Source: Chitinibacter sp. FCG-7
GTDB taxonomy: Bacteria > Pseudomonadota > Gammaproteobacteria > Burkholderiales > Chitinibacteraceae
Direction: 5' to 3'
Assembly (NCBI RefSeq): GCF_040047665.1
Contig: NZ_CP157355.1
Coordinates: forward strand, 2,790,001-2,854,000
DNA: 64,000 nt
Part shown: positions 1 to 7,415 of the stretch, in pieces
Layout of the letters: each line of letters opens with the position of its first letter
How positions within the stretch are numbered: the first letter of the stretch is position 1
Program-made: the position numbers and the translations under genes
Notes under the pieces: model-generated
What the model was told of the DNA's origin: nothing
The model's database searches: none
What the model saw: only the letters and a program-made list of their open reading frames with translations

Positions 1-101
1 GTATCCGTCAGATCGAAGCCAAGGCGCTGCGTAAGCTGCGTCACCCAACGCGTTCAGAAAGATTGAAATCTTTCATTGAAAATGCGGCAAGTGAGCAGTA
101 A
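1..101 (+). CDS. rpoD: RNA polymerase sigma-70 factor RpoD, C-terminal end (partial)
   Basis: The last 33 codons of an open frame entering from outside the window read [13 protein letters not shown] followed by HPTRSERL and stop at 99-101. This is the end of sigma region 4.2, the helix-turn-helix that contacts the -35 promoter element in housekeeping sigma factors. Only the extreme C-terminus is present, so nothing can be said about the rest. A tRNA follows 47 bases later on the same strand. Confidence 0.9.
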   Translation, partial: IRQIEAKALRKLRHPTRSERLKSFIENAASEQ

Positions 102-148
102 AATAGCCCCTCTGTAGAACTTGGTGTACGCCAAGTTCAAACGATTAC

Positions 149-225
149 GGGCCTATAGCTCAGTTGGTTAGAGCAGAGGACTCATAATCCTTTGGTCCAC
201 GGTTCAAGTCCGTGTGGGCCCACCA
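149..225 (+). tRNA. tRNA with CAT anticodon, probably tRNA-Ile2 (lysidine type)
   Basis: A complete 77-nt cloverleaf with encoded CCA. The acceptor stem pairs GGGCCTA with TGGGCCC, the anticodon loop is CTCATAA, and the T loop is TTCAAGT. A CAT anticodon can be elongator Met or Ile2. The C4-G69 and C5-G68 pairs fit the recognition elements known for the TilS lysidine synthase, so Ile2 is preferred, but elongator Met is not excluded. The 3' half is the attachment site of the element that follows, and the tRNA stays intact after integration. Confidence 0.88.
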
Positions 226-226
226 A
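179..226 (+). repeat. attL, tRNA-side copy of the 48-bp att repeat
   Basis: Bases 179-226 cover the anticodon stem-loop, T arm, acceptor 3' strand and CCA of the tRNA, and are identical to 15369-15416. Identity ends sharply on both sides. This is the usual footprint of tyrosine-recombinase integration into a tRNA gene. Confidence 0.92.
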
Positions 227-231
227 AAATC

Positions 232-261
232 AAGGACTTAGCTTCGGCTAAGTCCTTTTTT
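232..261 (+). terminator. Rho-independent terminator after the tRNA
   Basis: An 11-bp perfect stem (232-242 with 247-257) closes a TTCG tetraloop and runs into six T. It lies inside the element between the tRNA and the 3' end of the integrase gene, so it was supplied by the element. The probable native terminator sits beyond attR. Confidence 0.85.
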
Positions 262-270
262 CTTGTCTAC

Positions 271-289
271 TGTCAACCAAGTGTCAACC
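271..289. other. Candidate integrase arm-binding repeats, left end
   Basis: Two copies of TGTCAACC lie at 271-278 and 282-289, 11 bp apart. A matching pair with the same orientation and 11-bp period lies at 15258-15276 near attR. Tyrosine integrases of this kind bind short repeated arm sites flanking the core, so these are good candidates. The left pair overlaps the end of the integrase gene. Confidence 0.45.
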
Positions 290-1274
290 GCGCCAGCGGA
301 TTCAAATTTCTAACCTCTTGCAAATGTTCTGGCGACAAGTGCGCGTAGCGCATAGTCATCTTCAAGTCGCTATGGCCGAGTACACGTTGCAGCGTCAGAA
401 TATTGCCCCCATTCATCATGAAATGGCTGGCAAAGGTGTGGCGCAGTACGTGAGTGAGTTGCCCGTCTGGTAGCTTTAATCCCGAACGATCTACCGCTTC
501 CCTAAACGCTGAATAGCAGCTAGCAAAAAGCCGATGACGGCCATCTTTCGCTATCGTCTTTAGCTGCGCTTCTAATTCCGTTGAAATCGGTATGGTGCGA
601 TTGCGCCCGCTTTTAGTCATGGCGTATTCGATTGCACCTTGCCTGAGCTGTGTAGAGCGTAGCTCTTCAGCTTCGCTCCACCGTGCGCCAGTCGATAGGC
701 AAATCTGGCTAACGATCAGCGCATCGGGATTACTGCTTGCCTCTAGTGCCGCAAAGAGGATTTTTATCTGTTCATTGGTGAGAAAACTCAGCTCTTTCTC
801 AACAATCTTGAAGCTGCGTATTTCCGATAGCGGATTGTCGCCGCTCCAGTGATTGAGACGCTTCAGTTCATTAAACATGGCGCGCAAGTAGGCGTGTTCA
901 CGGTTGATGGCATTTGCTGAAATCCCGGCCACCAGACGCTTAGCGCGGTAGGCCGCAAAATCATCGGCGGAAAACTGATCAGCCACCGGGTTCCCGATTG
1001 CGTTAATTAATAGCTGCAGGCGAGAGTGAGTGTTTTTACCCGCACGAAGCTGCTGGCCATGATTGACCCACCACAGTTCTAGCAATTCGCTTAGCTTGCG
1101 CGTATCGCGCTTCTTGGGTTGCCAGTCAGGTTCTTGTTGAATCTGACCTTTAACCCACGTTTCCCAAGCCAATGCTTCAGCTTTGGTGGCAAAGCTCTTG
1201 CGATAGCGTTTGAAACCGCGCCCACCGGGTTGGATGTCCACGAGCCATCCTGAGCTAGCTTTCTTAATCGCCAT
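273..1274 (-). CDS. int: Tyrosine recombinase / phage-type integrase
   Basis: A 333-aa site-specific recombinase that should integrate and excise the element at the tRNA. With the start at MAIKKASSGW, the catalytic residues fall at R198 (GARWSE), H275 and R278 (HVLRHT), H301 (LGHSD) and the nucleophile Y310 (RYAHLSP). The N-terminal part has an AP2/SAM-like arm-binding look, and the overall type resembles P2-group integrases. A seven-codon longer start at 1295 is possible but overlaps the upstream gene more. The gene overlaps the repressor gene by 11 bp, implying one transcript, and its 3' end abuts attL. Confidence 0.93.
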   Translation of the reverse strand: MAIKKASSGWLVDIQPGGRGFKRYRKSFATKAEALAWETWVKGQIQQEPDWQPKKRDTRKLSELLELWWVNHGQQLRAGKNTHSRLQLLINAIGNPVADQFSADDFAAYRAKRLVAGISANAINREHAYLRAMFNELKRLNHWSGDNPLSEIRSFKIVEKELSFLTNEQIKILFAALEASSNPDALIVSQICLSTGARWSEAEELRSTQLRQGAIEYAMTKSGRNRTIPISTELEAQLKTIAKDGRHRLFASCYSAFREAVDRSGLKLPDGQLTHVLRHTFASHFMMNGGNILTLQRVLGHSDLKMTMRYAHLSPEHLQEVRNLNPLARLTLG

Positions 1275-1629
1275 ATTTAAGGCCCTGTTCCGCATTTATG
1301 GAGTCGGCCAGTTTTTTGATTTTTTCGGCTATCACTGGTTGTTCCTCATGCCACACTAAGCGTATCGCTGCATTCAGTGGGTCTTGAGGCTGAAGCTGCA
1401 GCTCATTTGAGAGTCGCCCGCACACGATCCATTCACTGAACTGAGGGTTTATGTTGCAGAGCGCTTCAATTAGCTCACTAGTTGGATTCTGTTTGCGATT
1501 ACATAATTTTTTCCATTTCTCTTGAGCCACGCCCGTATGTGACTCCAGCCAAATGTATCTAAGCCTTGAGCTAGTCACCGTCTCATTTATGACGAGAATC
1601 ATTCTTTCCCGTAAGTCAGTGTTGTCCAT
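1264..1629 (-). CDS. Putative P2 C-like/XRE-type repressor upstream of int
   Basis: A 121-aa protein whose first 75 residues look like a helix-turn-helix domain (segment TGVAQEKWKKLCNRKQNPTS, then a LIEALCNINPQFSEW stretch typical of small phage repressors). It is transcribed toward and overlaps int, and faces the Cox-like gene across a 137-bp region full of TATCGTGGC repeats. This matches the int/C/cox switch of P2-like phages, where C represses the cox promoter. The HTH assignment rests on pattern only; its operators are the repeats at 1687-1746. Confidence 0.6.
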   Translation of the reverse strand: MDNTDLRERMILVINETVTSSRLRYIWLESHTGVAQEKWKKLCNRKQNPTSELIEALCNINPQFSEWIVCGRLSNELQLQPQDPLNAAIRLVWHEEQPVIAEKIKKLADSINAEQGLKYGD

Positions 1630-1686
1630 GTGCTATCCGGCGATAAATGGTTTGAGGGGCATTTTGATCATATCGTAACTCAAAAA

Positions 1687-1746
1687 GCCACGATATGTTG
1701 ATTATTGCAGTGCAATGGGTTATCGTGGCTTTATGTGCCACGATAA
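1687..1746. promoter_or_regulatory. Operator repeats between repressor and cox genes
   Basis: GCCACGATA occurs at 1687-1695 and again at 1737-1745, and its inverse TATCGTGGC at 1721-1729. The last two form a 10-bp inverted repeat (1720-1729 with 1737-1746) around a 7-bp spacer. A weaker TATCGT half-site lies near 1672. The placement in the divergent promoter region is that of a repressor/Cox operator. Confidence 0.65.
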
Positions 1747-1766
1747 ATCTGTGCGAAGGAAATGAA

Positions 1767-1979
1767 ATGGAAACAGGCAATCTACCTTTAAGTGTCAATT
1801 CACAAAATGTTCCACTGATGACCCGTCAGCGTTTTGCACAGCTGATTGGTTTACCAGAAGGGGTATTGAATGCTCAGGCTGATAAGGGGTACTGGCCAAT
1901 GGTCAAAATTGGCAAATATAGCTTCGTAAATATTGCTTTATTGAATAAGCAGCTGCTAGAGCGTGAATTCAAGCTTTAA
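1767..1979 (+). CDS. Cox-like excisionase / regulatory protein
   Basis: A 70-aa protein starting at the ATG at 1767 behind an AAGGAA ribosome site; a longer start at 1695 would run through the operator region. The core segment (MTRQRFAQLIGLPEGVLNAQ, then DKGYWPMVKIGKYSF and a LLNKQLLE tail) fits the winged-helix Cox proteins of P2-like phages. Those proteins repress the lysogenic promoter and direct excision. It is divergent from the repressor gene, and its 3' end overlaps the trfA-like gene by 17 bp, which suggests that excision control and replication are co-expressed. Confidence 0.65.
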   Translation: METGNLPLSVNSQNVPLMTRQRFAQLIGLPEGVLNAQADKGYWPMVKIGKYSFVNIALLNKQLLEREFKL

Positions 1980-2901
1980 TGCTATTCCTGAGCTATATGT
2001 TTCACTTAAGCCAGAAGGGTGTGGTGTGAGTGCAAAGCAGGAATTGCTGGGGCTTGTCGAAGATATTCGTGCGCGCCAGATGCTTCAGCTGCAAAAGCAC
2101 ATAGACCAAGTTCCGCATGAAAAACTCTATCTACCGTTGTGGGCGGAGATTGCGCGTGCTATCCCAAACGTGCTGTTACGAAGTGCGCTATTTGGTATTC
2201 AGTATCGACGTCAGCCCGAATATTTGGAACGCAAATTAATTTTCGCACTGTCCGGCACATCCGTTTTCTATACTGGCCCGAGCTTGGATCAATTTGATCT
2301 GACCGTATGGGAGTCGGTTTTGCATGCCACGCGGGCGCGACATTTGGGCGATGAATGCAGTGTCACAGCTTATCAGTTGCTGAAGTTGATCAGATTGGAA
2401 GATACGGGCCCGAATCGCAAGTTGCTGAATCGCCGTCTCAGTAGACTCAATGCGACTGCACTAGACATTCAAAATGGCGCATTGGCCTACGAAGGCAGCC
2501 TGATTGATTCGGTTACGCGTGACCATGCCACACGACACTATGTAATTAAGCTAAATCCAAAGCTGCGTTACTTATTTGAAAAAGACCAATGGACTGCACT
2601 CGATTGGGAATTGCGGCAACAATTAGCAGGGCATCCTTTGGCGCTTTGGCTGCATGGGTTTTACTCAACCCATGCCAAGCCCTATGCCTATTCAGTTGAT
2701 ACGCTCCATAGTTTGTGTGGGAGTGAAAACCGTGATCCTTATGGGTTTAAGCGGGATTTGCGTTCTGCATTCGCTTTAATTACCACGGTTGCAGCCAGCC
2801 ACAGCCAAGTGTTTCAAGCCACGTTCGAGGGCAATCTGGTGCATGTGACCAGAACGCCAACACCTTCCCAGAAAAAATACTTACAGCGCCACAAGACGTA
2901 G
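1963..2901 (+). CDS. trfA: TrfA-like plasmid replication initiator
   Basis: A 312-aa protein starting at GTG 1963 inside the end of the cox-like gene. The central motifs (YLPLWAEIARAIPNVLLRSA, then a RKLIFALSG block and YTGPSLDQFD) are characteristic of TrfA, the initiator of IncP-type plasmids. TrfA binds iterons at the origin and recruits the host DnaB helicase. The length suits the short TrfA form. Seven iterons and a DnaA-box-like site follow directly downstream, which supports a complete replicon. Whether it is active in the integrated state is unknown. Confidence 0.82.
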   Translation: MNSSFNAIPELYVSLKPEGCGVSAKQELLGLVEDIRARQMLQLQKHIDQVPHEKLYLPLWAEIARAIPNVLLRSALFGIQYRRQPEYLERKLIFALSGTSVFYTGPSLDQFDLTVWESVLHATRARHLGDECSVTAYQLLKLIRLEDTGPNRKLLNRRLSRLNATALDIQNGALAYEGSLIDSVTRDHATRHYVIKLNPKLRYLFEKDQWTALDWELRQQLAGHPLALWLHGFYSTHAKPYAYSVDTLHSLCGSENRDPYGFKRDLRSAFALITTVAASHSQVFQATFEGNLVHVTRTPTPSQKKYLQRHKT

Positions 2902-3049
2902 TTGCGGCCTATTGCCTGCTGCCCTAGATATCCGATAAGTCAGGGCTGCTCACATTTTCTTACCCAACTATTTGCAATGCATAGCCTGTCTAGCAGGCAT
3001 ATGACTGTGGGCGTTCGCCAGTCATGATGCAGAATTTACGCAGTAATTT

Positions 3050-3058
3050 CGTGGATAA
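3050..3058. other. DnaA-box-like 9-mer
   Basis: CGTGGATAA differs from the reverse-complement DnaA box TGTGGATAA at one base. It sits 47 bp before the iteron array, where plasmid origins usually have DnaA sites. Confidence 0.5.
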
Positions 3059-3102
3059 CTTCGATGGTTACGACTCGGCAACAGACAAAATCGACCAAAT
3101 GC

Positions 3103-3256
3103 GTACCGTTATGGCACACAGAAAATACCGTTATACGGCACAGGAAATGCCGTTATGAGACACAGAAAATACCGTTATAGCGCACATGACATACCGTTAT
3201 CTGGCACAGGTAGTGCCGTTATATGGCACAGACAATACCGTTATAGAACACAGGAA
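3103..3256 (+). repeat. Seven 22-bp iterons, candidate oriV
   Basis: The core (A/G)CCGTTAT starts at 3105, 3127, 3149, 3171, 3193, 3215 and 3237, an exact 22-bp period. Most units continue into a CACAG-type segment (consensus ACCGTTATNNGGCACAG). Same-phase tandem repeats just downstream of a TrfA-like gene are what an iteron-controlled origin looks like. The DNA just after the array (3257-3310) is AT-rich, as expected of an unwinding region. Confidence 0.85.
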
Positions 3257-3543
3257 AATAATGCTTAAAAACAATGTATCATCATGAATATAAAGGGAAT
3301 AATCTGAATGGTGTGCGAGCCCTAATCTTCTTTAATCTTTTAATAATCAGTAGACCAGCAGTTGCCCTATGGACAGCAACTATTGCAGCACTTTGTAGAG
3401 CTGATTGATGATTTTGCATCAATAATGGTATTGGTACTTTTGTAAACACTCATCAGCTTGATGGGGGCTTGCCGATTGATGATTCTGAGTGGAGTAGCTA
3501 ATCAAATAATCGTCGGCTAAATAACCACAGGAGAAACTAAACA
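3257..3543. other. Non-coding stretch after the iterons
   Basis: No gene is supported. The first 50 bases are AT-rich. Two similar segments (CTGATTGATGATTTT near 3411 and CCGATTGATGATTCT near 3470) form an imperfect direct repeat. The end provides the AGGAG ribosome site for the next gene. Confidence 0.5.
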
Positions 3544-4005
3544 ATGAGCACACGAAGATGGGCAACTGATGACGAAGAACTTTTTTATGATGTTGCACGG
3601 GCTATGATTGGCACGCGTGTAGCGGAATGTTCAGAGCTACTTTACGCTGAAGAAACCAAAGTTGAGGCAAAACAGGATAAAGCCTTTATCGCTGAAATTA
3701 CGGCCATGCAGTGGCGGTTTGTACAGCAAAGCCGGAGTTTGGATATTCTTGATATGGCTGGAAACAAGGCACTGATTGATGCTATGTCGAAAGATGTCGA
3801 GCATAAAACTTGGTTTTTGCTTCAGCAACTCATGCACCCCATGCATGCAGACATCATCGACATGGCCAACTTACCCGACCCCGACGACATCCCCAATATG
3901 GGTCGTGATCTTGCTCTTGCCCATATCAATCTAATGCGGGAAAAAGGCGAGCTAATTTACCCATCGCTGCTGGCACTCGAACAGCGCTTGAAGGGAAGTA
4001 AGTAG
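3544..4005 (+). CDS. Hypothetical protein of the element
   Basis: A 153-aa soluble, acidic, mostly helical protein starting MSTRRWATDDEELFYDVARA, preceded by a good AGGAG site. There is no signal peptide or membrane segment, and no family is recognised. It stands alone between the candidate origin and the restriction operon. A role in replication control, partition or a plasmid accessory function would be a guess. Confidence 0.7.
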   Translation: MSTRRWATDDEELFYDVARAMIGTRVAECSELLYAEETKVEAKQDKAFIAEITAMQWRFVQQSRSLDILDMAGNKALIDAMSKDVEHKTWFLLQQLMHPMHADIIDMANLPDPDDIPNMGRDLALAHINLMREKGELIYPSLLALEQRLKGSK

Positions 4006-4049
4006 CTGCAAACTTGCGTATCCGACAGTCCCTGGGGATGTTAAAGCTA

Positions 4050-4345
4050 GCTGATACAGGATAGGGAATTTGTTAGCAATTTATATCTAAGTCTCCCCAC
4101 TCTCATTATTCACCATTTCCACGCGCAGACCTGTTGACCAATACAGTCACTTTCGCATGCGAAAGCGTTTGGCAAGGGGGTTGGGGCTAACGCAGGATAG
4201 GGTTTCAGATAGCAATATTAATATCCCGCTATCCCCTTGCTACAAATCGTGTCGTCCTGCTATTCGACTTTCTCATGTGAAAGTTGCTCTGAGTGGGGCT
4301 GAGCTAACGCAGGATAGGGAATTTGATAGCAATGTATATCTGGCC
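4050..4345 (+). repeat. Direct-repeat cluster with palindromes upstream of hsdM
   Basis: A segment around AGGATAGGGAATTTG followed by TAGCAAT recurs starting at about 4058, 4194 and 4311. The last two units are each preceded by a palindrome: CTTTCGCATGCGAAAG at 4150-4165 (perfect) and CTTTCTCATGTGAAAG at 4268-4283 (one mismatched pair). The palindromes are 118 bp apart. The 82-aa frame through this region is a product of the repeat and is not called. A regulatory region for the restriction operon or a decayed duplication are both possible. Confidence 0.6.
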
Positions 4346-4505
4346 CCTAAAAGTTTCGTCAAATTGAAGATTTCTGACTGGTTTCGTCATTTATTGATCG
4401 GCTGATTTGTACTGTTTCCTGTAAGTCGGTAAATTACGCCTTTAGGCTGCTTTGCCCTTCAATCCGGCGCAAAGCATTCGCCATCTAGTTAAAGTGATCC
4501 ATCCC

Positions 4506-5960
4506 ATGTTTGAACAAGCTTTTAAAAATATCGACGACATCTTGCACAAGGAATCTGGCTGCACCACCGAGCTGGACTACACCGAGCAAACCTCTTGGCT
4601 GTTGTTTCTGAAGTATCTGGACGCGCTGGAAGAGGGCAAGGCGATGGAGGCCGAGCTGGAAGGCCGTGAGTACACCTACATTTTGGCCGAGCCGTTCCGC
4701 TGGGGTTATTGGGCCGCGCCGAAAGATGCTGACGGCAATATCGACCACAACGCTGCGATGACAGGCGACGACTTGCGCCAGTTCGTTGATATTCGCCTGT
4801 TTCCCTACCTGCAAGGCTTCAAGCAAAAAGCCGCAGGCCCGAACACCATTGAATACAAAATCGGCGAAATTTTCGGCGAGATCAAAAACAAGATTCAAAG
4901 TGGCTACACGCTGCGCGATGTCATCGACCATATCGACGAACTGAAATTCGGCTCGCAGGTGGAAAAGCACGAGCTATCGCACCTGTACGAAGCCAAAATC
5001 AAGAACATGGGCAATGCCGGGCGTAACGGCGGCGAATACTACACGCCACGCCCGCTGATTCGGGCCATGATTGCCGTCACCAAGCCGAAAATCGGCGAGC
5101 GCATTTATGACGGCGCATGCGGCTCGGCGGGCTTTTTGTGCGAAGCCTTTGATTACCTCAATCAAACGCCCAATCGCACCACCGACGACCTGAAAACGCT
5201 GCAAGAGCGCACTTTCTACGGCAAAGAGAAAAAATCGCTCGCCTACGTGATTGCGATCATGAATATGATCCTGCACGGCATCGAAGCGCCGAATATTCAG
5301 CACACCAACACGCTGGCTGAAAACCTTGCCGACATCCAAGACAAAGACCGCATGGATGTCATTCTGGCCAATCCGCCGTTTGGCGGCAAAGAGCGCAAGG
5401 AAGTGCAGCAAAACTTCCCGATCCGCACGGGCGAAACTGCATTTCTGTTTATGCAACATTTCATCAAAATGCTCAAAGCAGGTGGCCGGGCTGCGGTGGT
5501 GATCAAAAATACTTTCCTATCCAATACCGATAATGCTTCGGTCAGTTTGCGCAAGCTACTACTGGAAAGCTGCAATCTGTACGCCGTGCTCGATTGCCCG
5601 AGCGGTACGTTCCAAGGTGCTGGCGTTAAAACCGTGGTGCTGTTTTTTGAAAAAGGCTCGCCCACGCGCAAGGTCTGGTTTTACCAGCTTGATCCGGGCC
5701 GCAATATGGGCAAAACCAACCCGCTGAACGACGACGACCTAGCCGAATTTATTGCGCTGCAAGCCAGCAGCGCCGATTCAGCGAAAAGCTGGAGCCTCGA
5801 TGTCGCCGATCTTGATACTGCCACCTACGATTTGTCGGTTAAAAATCCGAATGGCGGCGAAGAGGTGATTCACCGTAGCCCGCAAGACATCATGGATGAA
5901 ATCGCCGAGCTGGATGCTGAAAGTGCCGAAGTGCTGGCTGCGATTCGGGGTTTGTTATGA
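4506..5960 (+). CDS. hsdM: Type I restriction-modification methyltransferase subunit HsdM
   Basis: A 484-aa N6-adenine DNA methyltransferase of a type I system. An N-terminal helical HsdM domain (MFEQAFKNIDDILHKESGC) is followed by the S-adenosylmethionine motif DGACGSAG from residue 202 and the catalytic motif NPPFGG from residue 289. The ATG at 4506 fits the family start; a TTG at 4452 would add 18 atypical residues. The stop overlaps the hsdS start by 4 bp (ATGA), so the two are translationally coupled. It should act in an M2S complex that protects host DNA and, with HsdR, cuts unmodified DNA. Confidence 0.95.
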   Translation: MFEQAFKNIDDILHKESGCTTELDYTEQTSWLLFLKYLDALEEGKAMEAELEGREYTYILAEPFRWGYWAAPKDADGNIDHNAAMTGDDLRQFVDIRLFPYLQGFKQKAAGPNTIEYKIGEIFGEIKNKIQSGYTLRDVIDHIDELKFGSQVEKHELSHLYEAKIKNMGNAGRNGGEYYTPRPLIRAMIAVTKPKIGERIYDGACGSAGFLCEAFDYLNQTPNRTTDDLKTLQERTFYGKEKKSLAYVIAIMNMILHGIEAPNIQHTNTLAENLADIQDKDRMDVILANPPFGGKERKEVQQNFPIRTGETAFLFMQHFIKMLKAGGRAAVVIKNTFLSNTDNASVSLRKLLLESCNLYAVLDCPSGTFQGAGVKTVVLFFEKGSPTRKVWFYQLDPGRNMGKTNPLNDDDLAEFIALQASSADSAKSWSLDVADLDTATYDLSVKNPNGGEEVIHRSPQDIMDEIAELDAESAEVLAAIRGLL

Positions 5961-7108
5961 AGGCGGGGTGGGTGACGAAAACACTGGGCGAGGTTTGTTC
6001 TTTCGATAAAGTGCAGAGTATTCATTGTGGCTTGCCTTATGTCGGACTAGAGCACATTGAGTCGCACACGGCCCGCTTTATCGGCTCAAGCGAGCCGCAG
6101 CCAGTCAAAAGCTCGACTTTTCGTTTTTCCAATGAGCACGTCCTTTATGGACGACTTAGGCCTTATCTGAATAAGGTGCTCGCGCCAGATTTCGACGGCC
6201 ATTGTTCAACGGAAATCTTCCCGTTAAAGCCGTGCTCAGAACTATCACGGTCGTATCTTTTGTTTTGGCTTCTTGCTGATACGACGTGTGAGCGAATCAA
6301 TGCAACCTGTACTGGTGCACGAATGCCACGTGCACAGATGAATGACGTGCTCGGCTTCGAAATTCCAATTCCCCCGCTGGCCGAGCAGCAGCGCATTGTT
6401 GCCATTCTGGATGAGGCGTTTGAAGGGATTGCCACGGCCAAAGCCAATGCCGAAAAAAACCTACAAAACGCCCGTGCTTTATTTGAAAGCAATTTGCAAT
6501 TGATTTTCACGTCTAAAGGTGAAGGCTGGACTGAGAAAACGATTGGCGAATTAGCGAAGCATTCACTTGGTAAAATGCTTGATAAAGCAAAAAATCAGGG
6601 TGAAATGCAGCCCTATCTACGAAATATAAATGTCCGATGGTTTGATTTTGACCTTTCAGATGTACTTGAAATGCGTTTTCTTGAGACTGAAGTTGAAAAG
6701 TACACTGCGGTTAAAGGTGATGTTTTAATTTGTGAAGGTGGGTATCCGGGGCGCTGTGCGATTTGGGAAAAGGATGAGCCCATATTTTTTCAAAAAGCAC
6801 TCCATCGGGTTCGCTTTCATGAGCAAAACCTAAATCAGTGGTTTGTTTATTACCTGTTCTTGCTGGATAAAACTGGCGGTCTTAAGCAATATTTTACTGG
6901 CTCGGGTATTCAGCATTTGACTGGCGAGGCTTTGAAACGCTTTAAGTTGCCAGCTCCACCATTGGCGCAGCTACCAGCGTTGCTTGAGCACATTGACCAA
7001 TTAGCCGTCGAAACCCAACGCCTCGAAGCTATTTACCAGCAAAAACTCGCTGCGCTTGACGAGTTAAAAAAAGCCTTGCTGCAGCAAGCATTTAGTGGTG
7101 AATTGTAA
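5957..7108 (+). CDS. hsdS: Type I restriction specificity subunit HsdS
   Basis: A 383-aa protein with two target recognition domains, about residues 1-140 and 190-330. Each is followed by a conserved helical spacer: PLAEQQRIVAILDEAFE in the middle and a similar PLAQLPALLEHIDQLAVE stretch near the end. HsdS sets the bipartite DNA sequence recognised by the methyltransferase and nuclease complex. It starts within the hsdM stop. Both domains are intact, so the system could be active; the target sequence cannot be read from the protein by eye. Confidence 0.93.
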   Translation: MKAGWVTKTLGEVCSFDKVQSIHCGLPYVGLEHIESHTARFIGSSEPQPVKSSTFRFSNEHVLYGRLRPYLNKVLAPDFDGHCSTEIFPLKPCSELSRSYLLFWLLADTTCERINATCTGARMPRAQMNDVLGFEIPIPPLAEQQRIVAILDEAFEGIATAKANAEKNLQNARALFESNLQLIFTSKGEGWTEKTIGELAKHSLGKMLDKAKNQGEMQPYLRNINVRWFDFDLSDVLEMRFLETEVEKYTAVKGDVLICEGGYPGRCAIWEKDEPIFFQKALHRVRFHEQNLNQWFVYYLFLLDKTGGLKQYFTGSGIQHLTGEALKRFKLPAPPLAQLPALLEHIDQLAVETQRLEAIYQQKLAALDELKKALLQQAFSGEL

Positions 7109-7172
7109 TGGGGTATTTGCTTGTAGCCATTATTGATATTGTCCTATATGGCAATACTGCTAAGGGTATGCC

Positions 7173-7415
7173 ATGAGCGAAATCACGATCTATCAGGCCG
7201 ACAACGACACGGTTGAAGTGCGCGTAGCGCAAGAGATGGTACGGCTGTCGCAAGAGCAGATAGCCAATGTGTTTGGCGTACAGAAAGCGGCGATCTCCAA
7301 ACACCTAAAAAACATCTTTGCCGGCGGCGAGCTGGAGCGCGAGGTGATGGGTTGCCAAAATCCAAGCGTTTCCAAAATGGAAACAGTTGCCATTGAGGGC
7401 GTTTGTAATGGATGA
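7173..7415 (+). CDS. Short RhuM-like N-terminal domain protein
   Basis: An 80-aa frame whose first 57 residues (MSEITIYQADNDTVEVRVAQ, then SQEQIANVFGVQKAAISKHL and KNIFAGGELE) parallel the N-terminus of the next gene. It is a stand-alone copy of the RhuM-type DNA-binding-like domain without the C-terminal part. It may be a truncated duplicate or a small regulator. Its stop overlaps the next start (ATGGATGA), so it is still arranged as an operon member. Confidence 0.55.
   Translation: MSEITIYQADNDTVEVRVAQEMVRLSQEQIANVFGVQKAAISKHLKNIFAGGELEREVMGCQNPSVSKMETVAIEGVCNG

Noticed and set aside
4157..4405. 82-aa open frame upstream of hsdM
   Set aside because: It is built from the two direct-repeat units (its protein repeats LTQDR-SDSN-like text), has no good ribosome site and no family resemblance.
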